NCBI RefSeq assembly: GCF_003369915.1
Contig: NC_046677.1
Location: 11,160,001 to 11,224,000, forward strand
From: Drosophila miranda
Lineage: Eukaryota > Arthropoda > Insecta > Diptera > Drosophilidae
Direction of reading: 5' to 3'
Length of the DNA stretch: 64,000 nt
The stretch's first letter is position 1. Every line of letters begins with the position of its first letter. The position numbers and the translations under genes were made by a program. Positions 37,278-48,083 of the stretch are shown piece by piece. The notes under the pieces are model-generated. The model was not told the origin of the DNA and did not search any database. It saw only the letters and a list, made by a program, of their open reading frames with translations.

Positions 37278-37307
37278 ATGTCGGGCAACTCGAATGACCC
37301 CACGTGA
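37278..37307 (+). pseudogene. sip1: Broken copy of the sip1 start
   Basis: Shared flanking sequence and an AACAATGTCGG start align with the true sip1 start at 38268, but this frame reads nine codons (MSGNSNDPT) and stops. No further sip1 coding sequence follows. It marks the right end of the decayed duplicated unit, so it is a 5' fragment and not a full gene copy. Confidence 0.6.
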
Positions 37308-37683
37308 AAATAAACAACATATCTCAGTGCGATTATAGTATTATTATTTTTAGTAGGTCAATCCTATTTTATACATATTACCATAGCCACTTGTTTTGAA
37401 ATTCCCGGATTGGATTAAAAAATGTACATAGTTAAATTGGAAAGCTAAAGTTGGTTGATTTGCTTAAAAAAAAATATTAAAAATTTGCACAATATCATCG
37501 GAAATTTTTTGGATCTATGGAAAATGGACATGAAATGGACAGAAAAGCAGCATCGGACATCGTAGCTCTTGTTCATATGAACAAACTACTATCCGCTACT
37601 ATTAAAGCACCAAATTTTTAGTTACATATAAAGCTAAAACAAGCTAAATATATTTTAAACATGTGATAAACAGCATATATAAG

Positions 37684-37800
37684 CTATTTAATAGTGCATT
37701 CGCGCCGACTAAACGGACCACACTTTCCTGGTGCAGGATCCACCTGTCTTCCGTAGGAATGCGACAGGAATGCGAGGAAGGCCAACAGTACCAGCTTCAT
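37684..37800 (-). CDS. Tiny secreted peptide, 38 residues
   Basis: The frame encodes a clear signal peptide (MKLVLLAFLAFLSHSYG, residues 1-17) followed by about 21 residues beginning RQVDPAPGKCGP and containing two cysteines (27 and 35). A TATAAAAG box lies at 37835-37842, giving a predicted start of transcription only about 12-20 bases before the ATG. This compact design, TATA box plus short leader plus tiny precursor, is typical of fly immune-induced or male accessory-gland peptide genes. The sequence does not match any family I can name, including Bomanins, and I see no convincing kappaB site. A donor-like CAG|GTGGAT at codons 19-20 could allow splicing, so the C-terminus is less certain. 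A decayed duplicate lies 0.9 kb away. Confidence 0.6.
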   Translation of the reverse strand: MKLVLLAFLAFLSHSYGRQVDPAPGKCGPFSRRECTIK

Positions 37801-37834
37801 GTTTTGGCGGTTGATGAATGATAAATTCTTAGGG

Positions 37835-37842
37835 CTTTTATA
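37835..37842 (-). promoter_or_regulatory. TATA box of the secreted-peptide gene
   Basis: TATAAAAG on the minus strand, 35-42 bases before the ATG at 37800. Initiator-like TCATTC and TTCATCA follow at the expected distance. The segment from this box onward (about 25 bases) is absent from the decayed duplicate. Confidence 0.6.
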
Positions 37843-38146
37843 CCTTTGAAGATGGTAACATATAATTTCACCCTTCTCGCATCATTGGTTATGTATTAAA
37901 CCATGAAATTTTTAATTCCTACCAGGAAGAACAATTAACTTTAATATTACAACACAGCACTAACGTAAAAAACTCAAAAAATATTTATTGGTTTATAAAA
38001 ACAAAATATTTTGGCGATTTTTAAATTAAATGGTCGATTTTAAGATTTGTTTATATCCAATTCGAATTTTTTCAATTTAAATATTGCGCCAATTTAAATC
38101 TGGTCGATAACGATAACCTAAGTTACCAATCGAAGTTTATTCCAAC

Positions 38147-38154
38147 TATCGATA
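38147..38154 (+). promoter_or_regulatory. DRE in the sip1 promoter
   Basis: A perfect TATCGATA 114 bases before the sip1 ATG, preceded by GTCGATAACGATAACC at 38103-38118. DREF sites are usual in fly housekeeping promoters. The equivalent site in the decayed duplicate is mutated to TATCGAAA. Confidence 0.65.
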
Positions 38155-38267
38155 CCCTCAAGACATGATGAAATTCTCTCCTTGCGCATCACTAATATTT
38201 CCCGAGCCCAATTTCTTGTTTACATATTTTCGCAATAAATTTATTAGGATATTTAAGCGCCTAAACA

Positions 38268-40891
38268 ATGTCGGACAACGAGTACGAGCGCTTTGAGATC
38301 ACCGACTACGATTTGGACAATGAGTTCAACACAAACAGACCACGGGGGCGCCACAGCAAACATCAACAGATTTATGGTAAAGATATTCTTTCTTTTGGTT
38401 TGAAAAAATCCTCAAGAAAAAAACTCTTTCTAGGCATTTGGGCGGACGACAGTGACGAGGAGAGCCCCGGTGATGGTGACGGTAAGAAGCGTCATGGCCA
38501 CCAGGCGAAGGACTACACAATGCCCGTGAATTTTGTGGCAGGCGGCATCCAACAGGCGGGCAAAAAGAAGAAAAAGCCACTAAAGGGTGAGGAAAAGGCC
38601 GGAAAAGAAGACGCAGGCGACACAGAAGAAGCCGAAAAGAGCGATGATTCGAGAGACAGTGGACGTCCTGCCTTTGGGCAGAGCGATGCAAGTTCCAATA
38701 GCTCCGAGGAGGAGGAGAGACCCTCAATGAGGAGCACCCAAGCGAAACCCTCGTTAAAGCATCACTCGCACATCGCTGGCACCCGGAATGTGGGCGCCTG
38801 GGAGCAGCACACTCGGGGTATTGGTGCCAAACTCCTTCTGCAGATGGGATACGAGCCCGGCAAGGGTCTGGGCAAGGATCTCCAAGGCATTTCGCAGCCG
38901 GTTCAAGCGCACGTCCGCAAGGGACGCGGTGCCATTGGAGCTTATGGCCCTGAGACAGCCGCAAGCATCGGAGGAAAAGCGCAGGCGATCAAAGTGGATG
39001 AGGATGTGCGCGAGGCTAAGGAGTTCAAGGAGCAGATGAACAAGTGGCGCAAGGGAGGCGTGGCAGAGCCCCAGGAGAAGGCCGGCAAGCGGTACTACTA
39101 CAAATCCGTGGAGGAGGTGATAGCCAAGGGGAAGAAGTCCACGCACCTGCTCTCCGAGAAGCTAAGCAAGCAATTGGGTAACGTCCCCGTGATTGACATG
39201 ACGGGCCCAGAGAAACGTGTGCTCAGTGGCTACCATGCCCTTGGGCAAACGAAAATCACCCCCGAGGAAACCCTCTACGATGCGGAGGCTGGTGGCGCTT
39301 CCGTTACGGTGTTCGCCATGCCCGAACTGACGCACAATCTCCAGCTTCTGGTCAGCCAGTGCGAGCAGCAGATCATTGCCATTGACAAATCGGAGCGCGA
39401 GTCCGAGAGCCAGCAAGCGGCCCTCCAGAGCGAGTACAAGAAGCTCGAGGAAATCGTCCAACTGGAGCAGAATCACATCAGCACGCTCGAGGAGGTGCTC
39501 GATCGTGTGAAGCGGCTGAGTGAGGATCCCGAAATCACACTCCATGCAGCGGAGAAGCTATTCCTGCAGCTTCTGGAGGACTATGCCGCCGAGTTCAAGG
39601 AATTCGGCCTGGCGGATCTGGCAGCAGGCGTCATTGCGCCGCTGGTGAAGCGAGAGCTGGTGGCCTGGCAGCCCCTGGAGGAGCCCACGCAGCCGCTGCA
39701 GCTGATCAAAAAGTGGCGAGGAATGCTGCAACGCGAGGAGCCCGCCGGCCAGCAGCCCCGCAATGTGTTTGATCCGTATTCCTCGCTCATTTGGGCGGGT
39801 GTGATGCCCTCGTTCCGCGCCTGTGCCGCCGTCTGGCAGCCCAAGGAGCACCCGCCAATGGCTGCCTTGCTGGATGCCTGGGCACCGCTGCTGCCCACGT
39901 GGGTGCTGGATTCGGTTCTCGAGCAACTGGTGCTGCCGCGGCTTGCTTCCGGCGTCTACGATTGGGATCCCCTCACCGACACGGTGCCCATCCATAGCTG
40001 GGTCCTGCCGTGGCACGGGATCCTTGGCAGCAAACTGGAGGAGTCTGTGTACCCACAGATTCGCAGCAAATTGGGCGTGGCCCTGCAGGCCTGGTCGCCG
40101 CAAGATCGCTCCGCGAGGGCCATGCTCACTCCATGGGCCAAGGCCTTTCCGGAGGAGGAAATGGTGGACTTTCTGCAGCATCACATCACACCCAAGCTGC
40201 AGGGAGTGCTCTCGGAGCTCATCATCAATCCGCTGCATCAGGACTTCGAGCCATGGAACCAGGTGTGGGAGTGGCACGAGCTCATTCCGCCGATGCACAT
40301 GGCCAAGCTGCTGGACAAGCACTTCTTCCCTCGATGGATGCAGGTGCTCGTCATGTGGCTGAACCAGTCGCCCGACTATGCGGAAATCTCACGCTGGTAT
40401 ACGGGATGGAAGAGCATGCTGAATGAGCCACTGCTCCGAGAGCCCAGTGTCAAGGAACATATACGCCGTGCCCTCGAGATGATGCACAGAGCAAGCGATG
40501 CCCTGCTGCAGCCCACGGCAGCGCCGCCACCTCCTACACCGCCCGCACAGCCCACTGTTGCGGGTCTCCTGCCGCCACTCATGATGATGGATGTGGCACC
40601 GCCCACGCAGCTGGAGTTCAAGGAGTTGGTCTCTCAGAAATGCGCGGAATTGGGGATCATCTTTGCCCCCATACCAGGCAGAAGGGAAATGGGAAAGCAG
40701 GTGAGTCTGAAGGTGTTTGGAATCTCTACTATTTTCCTTCTATCTTCTGCTTTTTGTAGATCTATCGCGTGGGCAAACTCTTTTGCTACATCGATCGAAA
40801 TGTGTGCATGCTGAGCGATAGCTCATTTAGCAATTGGCAGCCGGTGGCCCTCAATCATCTGCTGGAACGCACACAAACGGAAATGTTCTAG
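38268..40891 (+). CDS. sip1: Septin-interacting protein 1 / TFIP11 splicing factor
   Basis: Spliced model: exons 38268-38376, 38434-40700 and 40760-40891, 835 residues, close to human TFIP11 (837). The N-terminus MSDNEYERFEITDYDLDNEF is the conserved TIP_N start. An acidic, lysine-rich region follows, then a G-patch (about 164-206: GIGAKLLLQMGYEPGKGLGK), a charged linker with coiled coil near 360-405, and the long GCFC-type domain rich in Trp (YDPYSSLIWAGVMPS-like, WNQSPDYAEISRWY). The last exon ends in QTEMF. TFIP11 proteins act in the nucleus with the DHX15 helicase to take apart the intron-lariat spliceosome; the fly protein was named for septin binding. The first intron (57 nt) is in frame and stop-free, so unspliced reading adds 19 residues. 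Reading past exon 2 without splicing gives a wrong C-terminus. The gene is divergent to the secreted-peptide gene. Confidence 0.96.
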
Positions 40892-40996
40892 AGACGAGGG
40901 ACAAGAGCCGTAGTTGGAAATAGTACCAGAGATCGATGGATGTTGGACGATGGAAGAAGGGATGATGGAGTTCTGAATTCAGGAAAGATAATGGCA

Positions 40997-41002
40997 AATA
41001 AA
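40997..41002 (+). promoter_or_regulatory. Poly(A) signal of sip1
   Basis: AATAAA 106 bases after the sip1 stop codon, giving a short 3' UTR of about 125 bases. Confidence 0.65.
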
Positions 41003-43814
41003 AGCTTAAGAAAAAATGGAAATATAGAGAATAACATTCGAAGATAACATTGCTCGAATAATATAGTTCCTGAAGAATGTTCCCCTTTATGATTTGTTGG
41101 CAGTGTTCTGTTCTTTGAGCACACACCAAACAAAGAAAACTTTCTTAGATATGCCGATGATTGCAGATGCTCAAAGGATTGGATATTTTCTTAGTTTTAC
41201 ACTATTCTTAGTCCCCTTTTAAGACTATGTTTAAGGAAAAACCCACAAAACGAAAGAGAAATTATAAATTTGCTTTAAAAATAATCAATTTTGAAGAAGC
41301 GGAACAATTTAAACCACTTTCCACGTTTAAAACGTACGAAATATAGTCATTAAATGCTGTTCTTTGAGTTAAACAAAGATAATGGATGGTCTAGACCATA
41401 TCGAAAGTATCAATCCATATTTATTGGGAGCTGCAATGATAGCACCATCAAGTAAGTAGGCATCACCAAAGGCAGTAGCCATAGCCCATACAAATAACCC
41501 CGAAAAAAAAGGACAGCGAATCATTTGAAGTGTTCAGTTATTAATTCCTGACAACCGATATGTTGTCAAAGGATTTTGGAACGTTATCTATTGATTGCTC
41601 TTGATAAAAGTAAATTGAAACATATAAAATAATATGCCACACTTATGTACGCCGATTAGATGGTTATCTTAGCGTGCGATTAGAGCCGAACAAGCATACG
41701 CTGATTATTGGTGCCTATAGATTCGGTCGTGTGGTTCTTTCACCTTCGTTTGGGTGTCGTTTCTTTCGATTTGAGTTTCAGTTTCATTCCATAGCTCCTC
41801 ATCAAAGGGTGGTGGAGGCTCGTTTCTCGTTTTTCGGTCGTTGGTGGACCATATGGTCCTTGTCTTTCAACACAATCTAGTGATATACAGCGGTCATAGA
41901 ATCGCTCATACGTTGAGTCATTAAACGATTGCTCTCTGGTAATTCCAAATATTTAAAATTCACTTATCGGTTTCGCTTTCGAGTGTTTGAACCAGAAGAG
42001 CCTACGTCTTGGGCGAATTTTTTTCAATGATTTCTAAGAAAACGCGATAAGATTAAAGTGGAAGTTGTCGCAAAGAATACAATTTATAGATGATTTATTT
42101 ATTTATGGCCCCGGCAAGCCTCGGACAATGGTTTTTGAATTGTGAATTGTGTCTTAAAATACGATAAATGATATTAGAAAAGAGATCCATAAAGAAAAAC
42201 AAATATGGAATAAATTAAAGGTTGTGGAAATCTATCAACAGGTGGCTTTATAGACTTCATGGATACGCTTCTGAAGTAGTCATAAAAAATTTCAAACGCA
42301 CAAGTTGAATGCAGTAGAACTACGATTTTTAATTTGCTTTATCAATACAGAAGTCACTTCAAGTCATTCCGTTAGGAAATGACTCTCAAAACCCATTCGA
42401 TTATGGCTGATACTTAGAAGTCTGGTTAACATTTACGACTTTTTCTTATTGGTATTTCATACGGGAACTTGAGATTGTAAAGATATGGTATGGAAGGAAA
42501 TAGGTATCAGAAGAGTGGAAGGTATTTTAGAAATACTAAGATTCCTACAAATTGGAGAAATACTCATATATTCTGCTTGGAAATCAAATATGCAATGAAA
42601 TATCCGTCCATTCTACTTTATTTTCATGTCGGTGTCATGTAAGCACTTAGAGTTTCATAATTTATACATTTTTATACATAAATTTTTTACTGTTGGCATG
42701 ATGCTGGTAAGTCCATGATCTTACGACTATTCCAAAAGTTAAAGTGCAATGCAAAGCCATTCTGCAGGAGATCTATATTAAAGGAGACGTTTTCCAAGTC
42801 ATAAAGGAAATGTTTGATGGAGCATCGACCTCAGAGATGTTTTTAGATATCTATTATATTCCATCCAGTGGGATGGTTCGGTAAATAGAATCGGTATAAA
42901 TCACTTGTATATTTTATATATAATCGCGGCAAACCCTTTTGGGCAGGGACATGTCTTTTATACTTTAGATATCACACCCCTTATTACAATGGTTCACAAA
43001 ATCTTATCCACTCTTGTAGACTATATAGATGTTAAAGGTGTGGATATTTTACAAATTATGTGGTATTATTTGATTTATAGTTTATTCATCAAATTTCAGG
43101 CATACTCGTATCTAGTTTTTCGAAAAGATCTTAGAAGAAGCCGCAAAATGGAGAATATTTTTATTATAATTATTCCAAAGTCTATGTTTATCGTATAATT
43201 ACACTACAGCCATACTTATTTTTGTATAGTATTTTTAGAAGATTAATAGCACTTTTTTTTACTATTATTCATAGAATATTTATAGAGCGCCCTTGAAGAC
43301 AATGTTCAAGATAGTTTTTGAAGTATTTTTATAATTTTTCGTAGTACCCAGTATTTGTAGAGCAACCATCAAACGGCTAGATCAAGACTGGCATCATTTC
43401 CAATCGAAAAAGCTAAATATAATTTCCATAAATACAGTCGTTCTATCTATGAAAACGTGCACATATCATGTTCCCTTTTACTCTTTTGTAAGGGTACGAG
43501 AACAGAGCCGAACCCATAATAATTAGCACCATCGATAGCATAATAATGGCACATAAAGGCATAAATTAGGAACCGAACGAGCACGACCTTTGGCTTCGAT
43601 TTCGTCGGCCCGCACGTATTGGGAGTACTTTTTCCATCAAAGGGTTGTGTATTGTGTGGGTAATGAGAGCCCGCCCCGCTTTGTGGCCTTATCAAACGCG
43701 GAGTATGTCAGTTTATTTTTATACTTTTTCTCAATTTTGTTTATAGCTCGAAGCGCCATAAATTAAGGAACGTCTGAGGGCCCCGCCGCAAACTCGGAAC
43801 GAAAGCGCTGCGCA
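41003..43814. other. Intergenic, sip1 to glycosyltransferase
   Basis: Generic AT-rich DNA with no supported gene. A GC-richer segment at 43.48-43.70 kb, a TTTTTATACTTTTTC block near 43720 and an acceptor-like TTTTGTTTATAG at 43735-43746 precede the glycosyltransferase start. Its promoter and perhaps a leader intron probably lie there. Confidence 0.4.
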
Positions 43815-46004
43815 ATGGCCAAATTCAACCGCGTGTGGTCCATTCTCCTTCTTCTCACTGTGGCCCTGGTGCTCGTTTGGCGGAACTTGCAACAGGCTCA
43901 GCGTCTGGCACAGCCACAGATCTCCAGCAGCAGCAGCAGCAGCAGATCGTCCCTTTCCACATATAATCAACCGAACGAATCTTTGTACACCACAGAGCGC
44001 TACTACGAGGATTATCCGCAAATAGAACATCCTCCCATCCCTCCTCTGACACCGCGCGGGCAAATCCTGCAGCTATTATTGAAATGCCGCTCTCGCAATC
44101 TGACTTTCGCGAGGCTGCAACATGGGGAATACTGGCTCTTGCAGAATCTGATTATTGGCCGCAAGAGTCGTCTAATGCGATGCACGGAATCGATAACCTA
44201 CACCACGAATGGAGATTTCAAGTTCTTTGATAATCTGGAAATGGTGGCCGAACGGTAAGTGTTGAGGCATTTGAAAATTTCATTATCAGTAGAGACCATG
44301 AAATTTTCTGATATCTGTATGGAGATATATACCAAATTTACGATGGTAATGTTTTCTGATATGAATATATACCATATATTTGATGTGTTTTGGGGGAGGT
44401 TCAATGCCCATGACAGTGATATGATAGTTCTTATAGCTGCTATTTCTCGGAAGAGTAACGGATAGTAGAAAAAAACGTTAAGAATCAAAAATGGAACATC
44501 CTCTACGCAGAATCATAAATAATAATCTTATCTAATATATTCTCAAAAATCATTTCAATCGGATTATTATTATAGACAGAATGAAGAAAAAATTAGTTGT
44601 GCCTCGAAAAAAAATTTTAAATGGTACTCAAATCGACTAAAAATCTGTCGGATGAACTCCTATTCTATTTATTATTAAGTACCCAAGACTTATATCTAAA
44701 AACAACCTTTATTTTCCCCCATAGTTGGCGCGCTCCCATTAGCTTTGCCATCCACGCCCCTGGCTATGATCTAAACACCACACTGGACTCGATTCAATAT
44801 GTGAAAAACTGTCTACCTGGCAGCGAATACATCAATGACTATGTGACATTTCATGTGTATTTCTCCAATTTGCATATGCCCGAATATGTGCCGTACGACG
44901 AGGCAGCTGTGCTGGAGAGGCCCTACTTTTGTGAGCTGAAGAATGGTACCAAAGCGCCGCCGCCATGGACTTTGATATCCCGGGAGGCCATGTACAAGAT
45001 AGCAGCAAATCTAACATATCCGATCAATGTCGGTAGGAATATAGCACGACAGGCGGCCACAACGTACTTCATCTTCGCGTGCGACATCGAATTGTATCCG
45101 AGTTTGGGATTTGTGGAGCAGTTTCTCGACATGGTTGCCGCCAATCATAGCATTCTGGCACTGGACCCCCAGCAGCCACGTAGGGTCTATCCTTTGCCCG
45201 TTTTTGAGATCGAATCGGGTGCCCCTATTCCCAATGACAAGGCGGAGCTGTTGGCCCTCTACCGCGATGGTAGGGCTCAACCTTTCCACATGAAGATGTG
45301 TTTTTCTTGTCACACAGTGCCCGGACAGCAGGAGTGGTTAAATCGGGCGCCCAGTGTCACGGATGAGCTCCGGGTGTGGAGCACGTCATTGCGGGAGAAG
45401 GATTTCAAGTACTGGGAGCCCTTCTATGTGAGCGACAATCAGGAGCCAATGTTCGATGAGCGAGTGACGTGGGAGGGACAATCGAACAAACGTATACAGG
45501 TAATTAAAAATATTCGATAACATTTCGATAATCAATGGCCATTTATCGATGAATATCTAAAGCGAATAGCTAAGGAATCCATAATTCATTTATAAGTGGT
45601 ACCAATAAATAGTCCTTAAATTCGATTTTCGATTAATAATCTAAGGTTAATCGATATAATGTCGATAAATAGTGAGCATTTATCAATAAATAATCGAAGC
45701 GAATCGAAAGAGTACCGAAAATTGATTGATAAGTAATCCAACACTATTTAAAAATATTGATAAAAATATTTAATATCTATCTCGCTCTCGTTCTCTCTTA
45801 TAGAACTATGCAATGTGCCTCTTGGGCTACGAATATCATGTCCTACATCCCGCCTACCTCGTCCATAGTCCTGGCATCAAGAAGAACGCAAGCTCGAAGT
45901 CATCTCGCCGGACATTCGCCAGAGAAATGACAAGATTCATTAAGAAAAAGGTCGAGCCAGAGTATCAAGTGTTGTATGGCAGAAGAACTGCCTGCGTCAC
46001 GTGA
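43815..46004 (+). CDS. GT49 family glycosyltransferase (B4GAT1/LARGE-like)
   Basis: Spliced model: exons 43815-44254, 44725-45499 and 45804-46004, 471 residues. A short cytoplasmic tail and a signal anchor (about 7-22) predict a type II Golgi protein. A Ser-rich stem precedes the catalytic domain: WRAPISFAIHAPGYD, NVGRNIARQAATTYFIFACDIE with the acidic metal-binding D267-x-E269, a CFSCH region and a C-terminal YEYHVLHPAYLVHSPGIK block. These are the usual landmarks of the Glyco_transf_49 family. Vertebrate B4GAT1 adds glucuronic acid to xylose to prime matriglycan on dystroglycan. Flies have several divergent members of mostly unknown activity, so the acceptor cannot be stated. CG11149 is a possible ortholog from memory. 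It is convergent with a diverged paralog; the stop codons are 135 bases apart, so the 3' ends may overlap. An ATTAAA lies at 46067-46072. Confidence 0.88.
45500..45803 (+). promoter_or_regulatory. CGAT-dense intron of the glycosyltransferase gene
   Basis: This 304 bp intron contains at least seven CGATA/TATCG or ATCGAT elements in its first 200 bases (for example near 45516, 45526, 45544, 45648 and 45660). CGATA clusters bind BEAF-32 and DREF in flies, so an insulator or internal promoter is possible. The motif also recurs as degenerate ATCGATAAAT-like words, so simple sequence drift is an alternative. Confidence 0.3.
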
Positions 46005-46139
46005 CACAAAGACCGGAATTTCGTTTTAGAAAGTGATATTCTCCATTTACTTGCTAAGTGTTTTATATTAAAATTTGTCATATGTACATATAGAGAACAT
46101 AAGATCTTTTGTTATTTACAACTATAATATATTTAGGCA

Positions 46140-47656
46140 TTAATCCATTCGATGTTTGAATATCCGAAAATAGCGCGAGGTACGCGATCGAGTGTACCAG
46201 ACCTGTGCGAAATCCTTGGGCACTAAACTGTAATTAAAAGGTCGATATGCTTTAAGAAGGGCTTAAAGGTAATGCTATTTTACATACCTTATCACCCGGC
46301 TGTAGAACAAATGCCAGATATGCCACATTCTCGAGAATCTGGTTTGGCTTGCACTTATATGATCCTTGGGCTTAAAGTTCTGCCAGCTGTCAAAAGTGCG
46401 CCGTATGAGAAAGGCACCATCCAGGATAATGAAAGTGTAATTCAAGTCAATCATTACCTCGCCCTGGGGAAAGATAGGGGATTGGGTAGAAGAAATGTAT
46501 CCTTTCGCCTAGGGGAAATTTAGCGAATGTACTTTCACCTTTAAATTAGCGCCATGTTCATAAATTGATTCCATTTCATTGCCCTCATCGTATAGGGGTT
46601 CCAATTCATTGATGCTCACATAGGCCACGCACGTGTCCATTTTTTTCGAACGACTAAAGATGTAGAGCTCTTCTCCGGCAGTCTGAGTGCTCAACCAATT
46701 CATCTGCATATCGATATTATCGTACACGGGACTGATAATATTGAAATCCCTTAAAATCATTATTAATTGAAATTTATTCTGCGCCAAAGGTGCCTCCAAT
46801 ACATGAGGGAATGTCAGCAAACAGAAGACCCTAAAAAGGAAAACTATTGGATGAAGGAAAGGGGATGACTTTAAGGGCAATCAAACCTACGTGGTGTAGG
46901 GCTGTGATATGTCTGCATAGCGCCAGACATCATGAATTAACATGAATTTCAAAAACTTTTCAGGAAAATCATATGTCGGCAGCAGTTGAATATCCATTGA
47001 TAGAACATAATACGTTAGGACATTGAGACGGGCCACATTCCGCATAAGATTCATGGGATATTTGAGCTTCCTTCGATGCCAATAGGTAAGGTCCTGAGTC
47101 GCATTTAGATATATCGGTGGCTTATTACACATAAGAGGTTCCGCTGTGACCCCCATGCTGCCACGCCGAAAATTCAGAGGCGTGTGATCCTGGTGCCACA
47201 CCAAATGTATGCTGACAAAGCGACGCATCAGGACACTCAACTGCAGGCAGGTATTGATGTAGGCCAAGCCCTTGATGGTCTTATCCAGATCGTCGCCGTT
47301 TGCATAGATCGTGAGGCTAATGGGCGCCTTCCACCTGAACAGAAGATACTTTTGAGTGGGGGAATGTTCTCAGGACTCTCTCACCTGATCAGCAACGTTG
47401 GCAACAGCTGCAGATCCACATAGGTGGCATGAGTGGCAAGAGTAACACTTTCATTGGCAACCAAATTTTCGCCCGCCAGTATATAATTATGCCACACCCA
47501 GTAGTCCCCATGCTGTCGCACATACCCGGGATTGGGTCTTTTGGAAGAGCTGCCTTGCTCGAAATCGGTTTGAATACTTTGGAACAACAGCTTCAGGAAG
47601 TAGCCAATGAGGCCTAAAGTGAGTATCAAAAGGATTTTGGCAAAAAACGGAGACAT
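46140..47656 (-). CDS. Diverged GT49-like paralog, probably catalytically altered
   Basis: Spliced model, reading down: exons 47656-47385, 47334-46891, 46830-46539, 46463-46288 and 46227-46140, 423 residues, all with GT-AG sites and in frame. A signal anchor (about 6-26) precedes a short stem. The domain then follows the neighbouring GT49 gene: R|WKAPISLTIYANGDDLD at the same phase-2 junction, NLMRNVARLNVLTYYVLSMDIQLLP at the metal site, and DLNYTFIILDGAFLIRRTFD near the end. The metal-site motif is D-I-Q (205-207) instead of the D-I-E of its neighbour, and the CFSCH segment is not retained. Two extra introns are present. The frame is fully open, so the protein is probably made, but activity may be reduced or lost. 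Tail-to-tail placement indicates an old inverted duplication. Confidence 0.8.
46498..46521 (+). repeat. Dispersed TATCCTTTCGCTTAGGGGAA motif, copy 3
   Basis: This copy reads TATCCTTTCGCCTAGGGGAA and then ATTT, so it differs from the others by one substitution and one missing base. It sits inside the third intron of the minus-strand glycosyltransferase-like gene. Confidence 0.5.
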
Positions 47657-47933
47657 TTTTCTTTGGATCTTTTTGACAAAAAATATACATTTATACAGGG
47701 CATCAAAAGGCTACTATTTTTTATACATTTATTTCAATAATTGTTGGATTAATTGTATACAAAATGTTAAACCCCGAAGAGCTGAAAGTTTTGGACAGCA
47801 TGGAAAACGGTGATGCCTGGTGATGCCAAGAAAGTACAGAATGACGCTGATTGTTTTTCCGCATGCCGCATGTTTTTCCCTCTCTGCCTTTTAAAGGAAG
47901 GTTGTTATCTGTCCGTGATCTGCTTCAATTTTG

Positions 47934-48083
47934 CTCGACGAATAAGGACACCCAACTGCAGGCAGGTATTGATGTAGGCCAAGCCATTGTCTGGTTTCAT
48001 CCAGATCATCGCTGTTGGCATAGATCGTGAGGCTAATGGGCGGCTGCCACCTGAACAGGTGATACTTTTAAGTGGAGGAATGT
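47934..48083 (-). pseudogene. Partial duplicate of the GT49-like gene (exon 2 start)
   Basis: About 150 bases closely match 47211-47365, which covers part of intron 1, its acceptor and the first 120 or so bases of exon 2 of the gene just downstream on the same strand. Shared words include CTGCAGGCAGGTATTGATGT and CATAGATCGTGAGGCTAATG. The fragment has small length differences (CCATTGTCTGGTTTCATC against CCCTTGATGGTCTTATC) that break the frame, and neither exon 1 nor later exons accompany it. It is a recent, truncated, non-coding tandem copy. Confidence 0.75.

Larger units (their letters stand above)
36835..37307 (+). repeat. Duplicated unit, decayed copy (peptide gene to sip1 start)
   Basis: Aligns in order with 37740-38297: the peptide-gene region, its upstream DNA, the GGCGATTTTTAAATTAAAT block, the GATAACGATWACC block, CCAACTATCGA, ATGAAATTCTCTCC, and AACAATGTCGG at the sip1 start. 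It is shorter than the intact unit mainly through a deletion around 37010. The DRE of the intact unit is TATCGAAA here (37188-37195). Confidence 0.65.
37740..38297 (+). repeat. Duplicated unit, intact copy (peptide gene to sip1 start)
   Basis: This is the functional-looking counterpart of 36835-37307. It carries the start, TATA box and signal-peptide part of the secreted-peptide gene on the minus strand, and the DRE and start codon of sip1 on the plus strand. The two genes are thus divergent, with 467 bases between their start codons. Confidence 0.65.

Noticed and set aside
38326..40621. Long minus-strand frames and extra plus-strand frames across sip1
   Set aside because: Shadows of the GC-rich sip1 coding exon in other frames.
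40701..40814. Unspliced sip1 C-terminus
   Set aside because: Reading past 40700 goes through a consensus GTGAGT donor; the spliced exon 40760-40891 restores the conserved ending.
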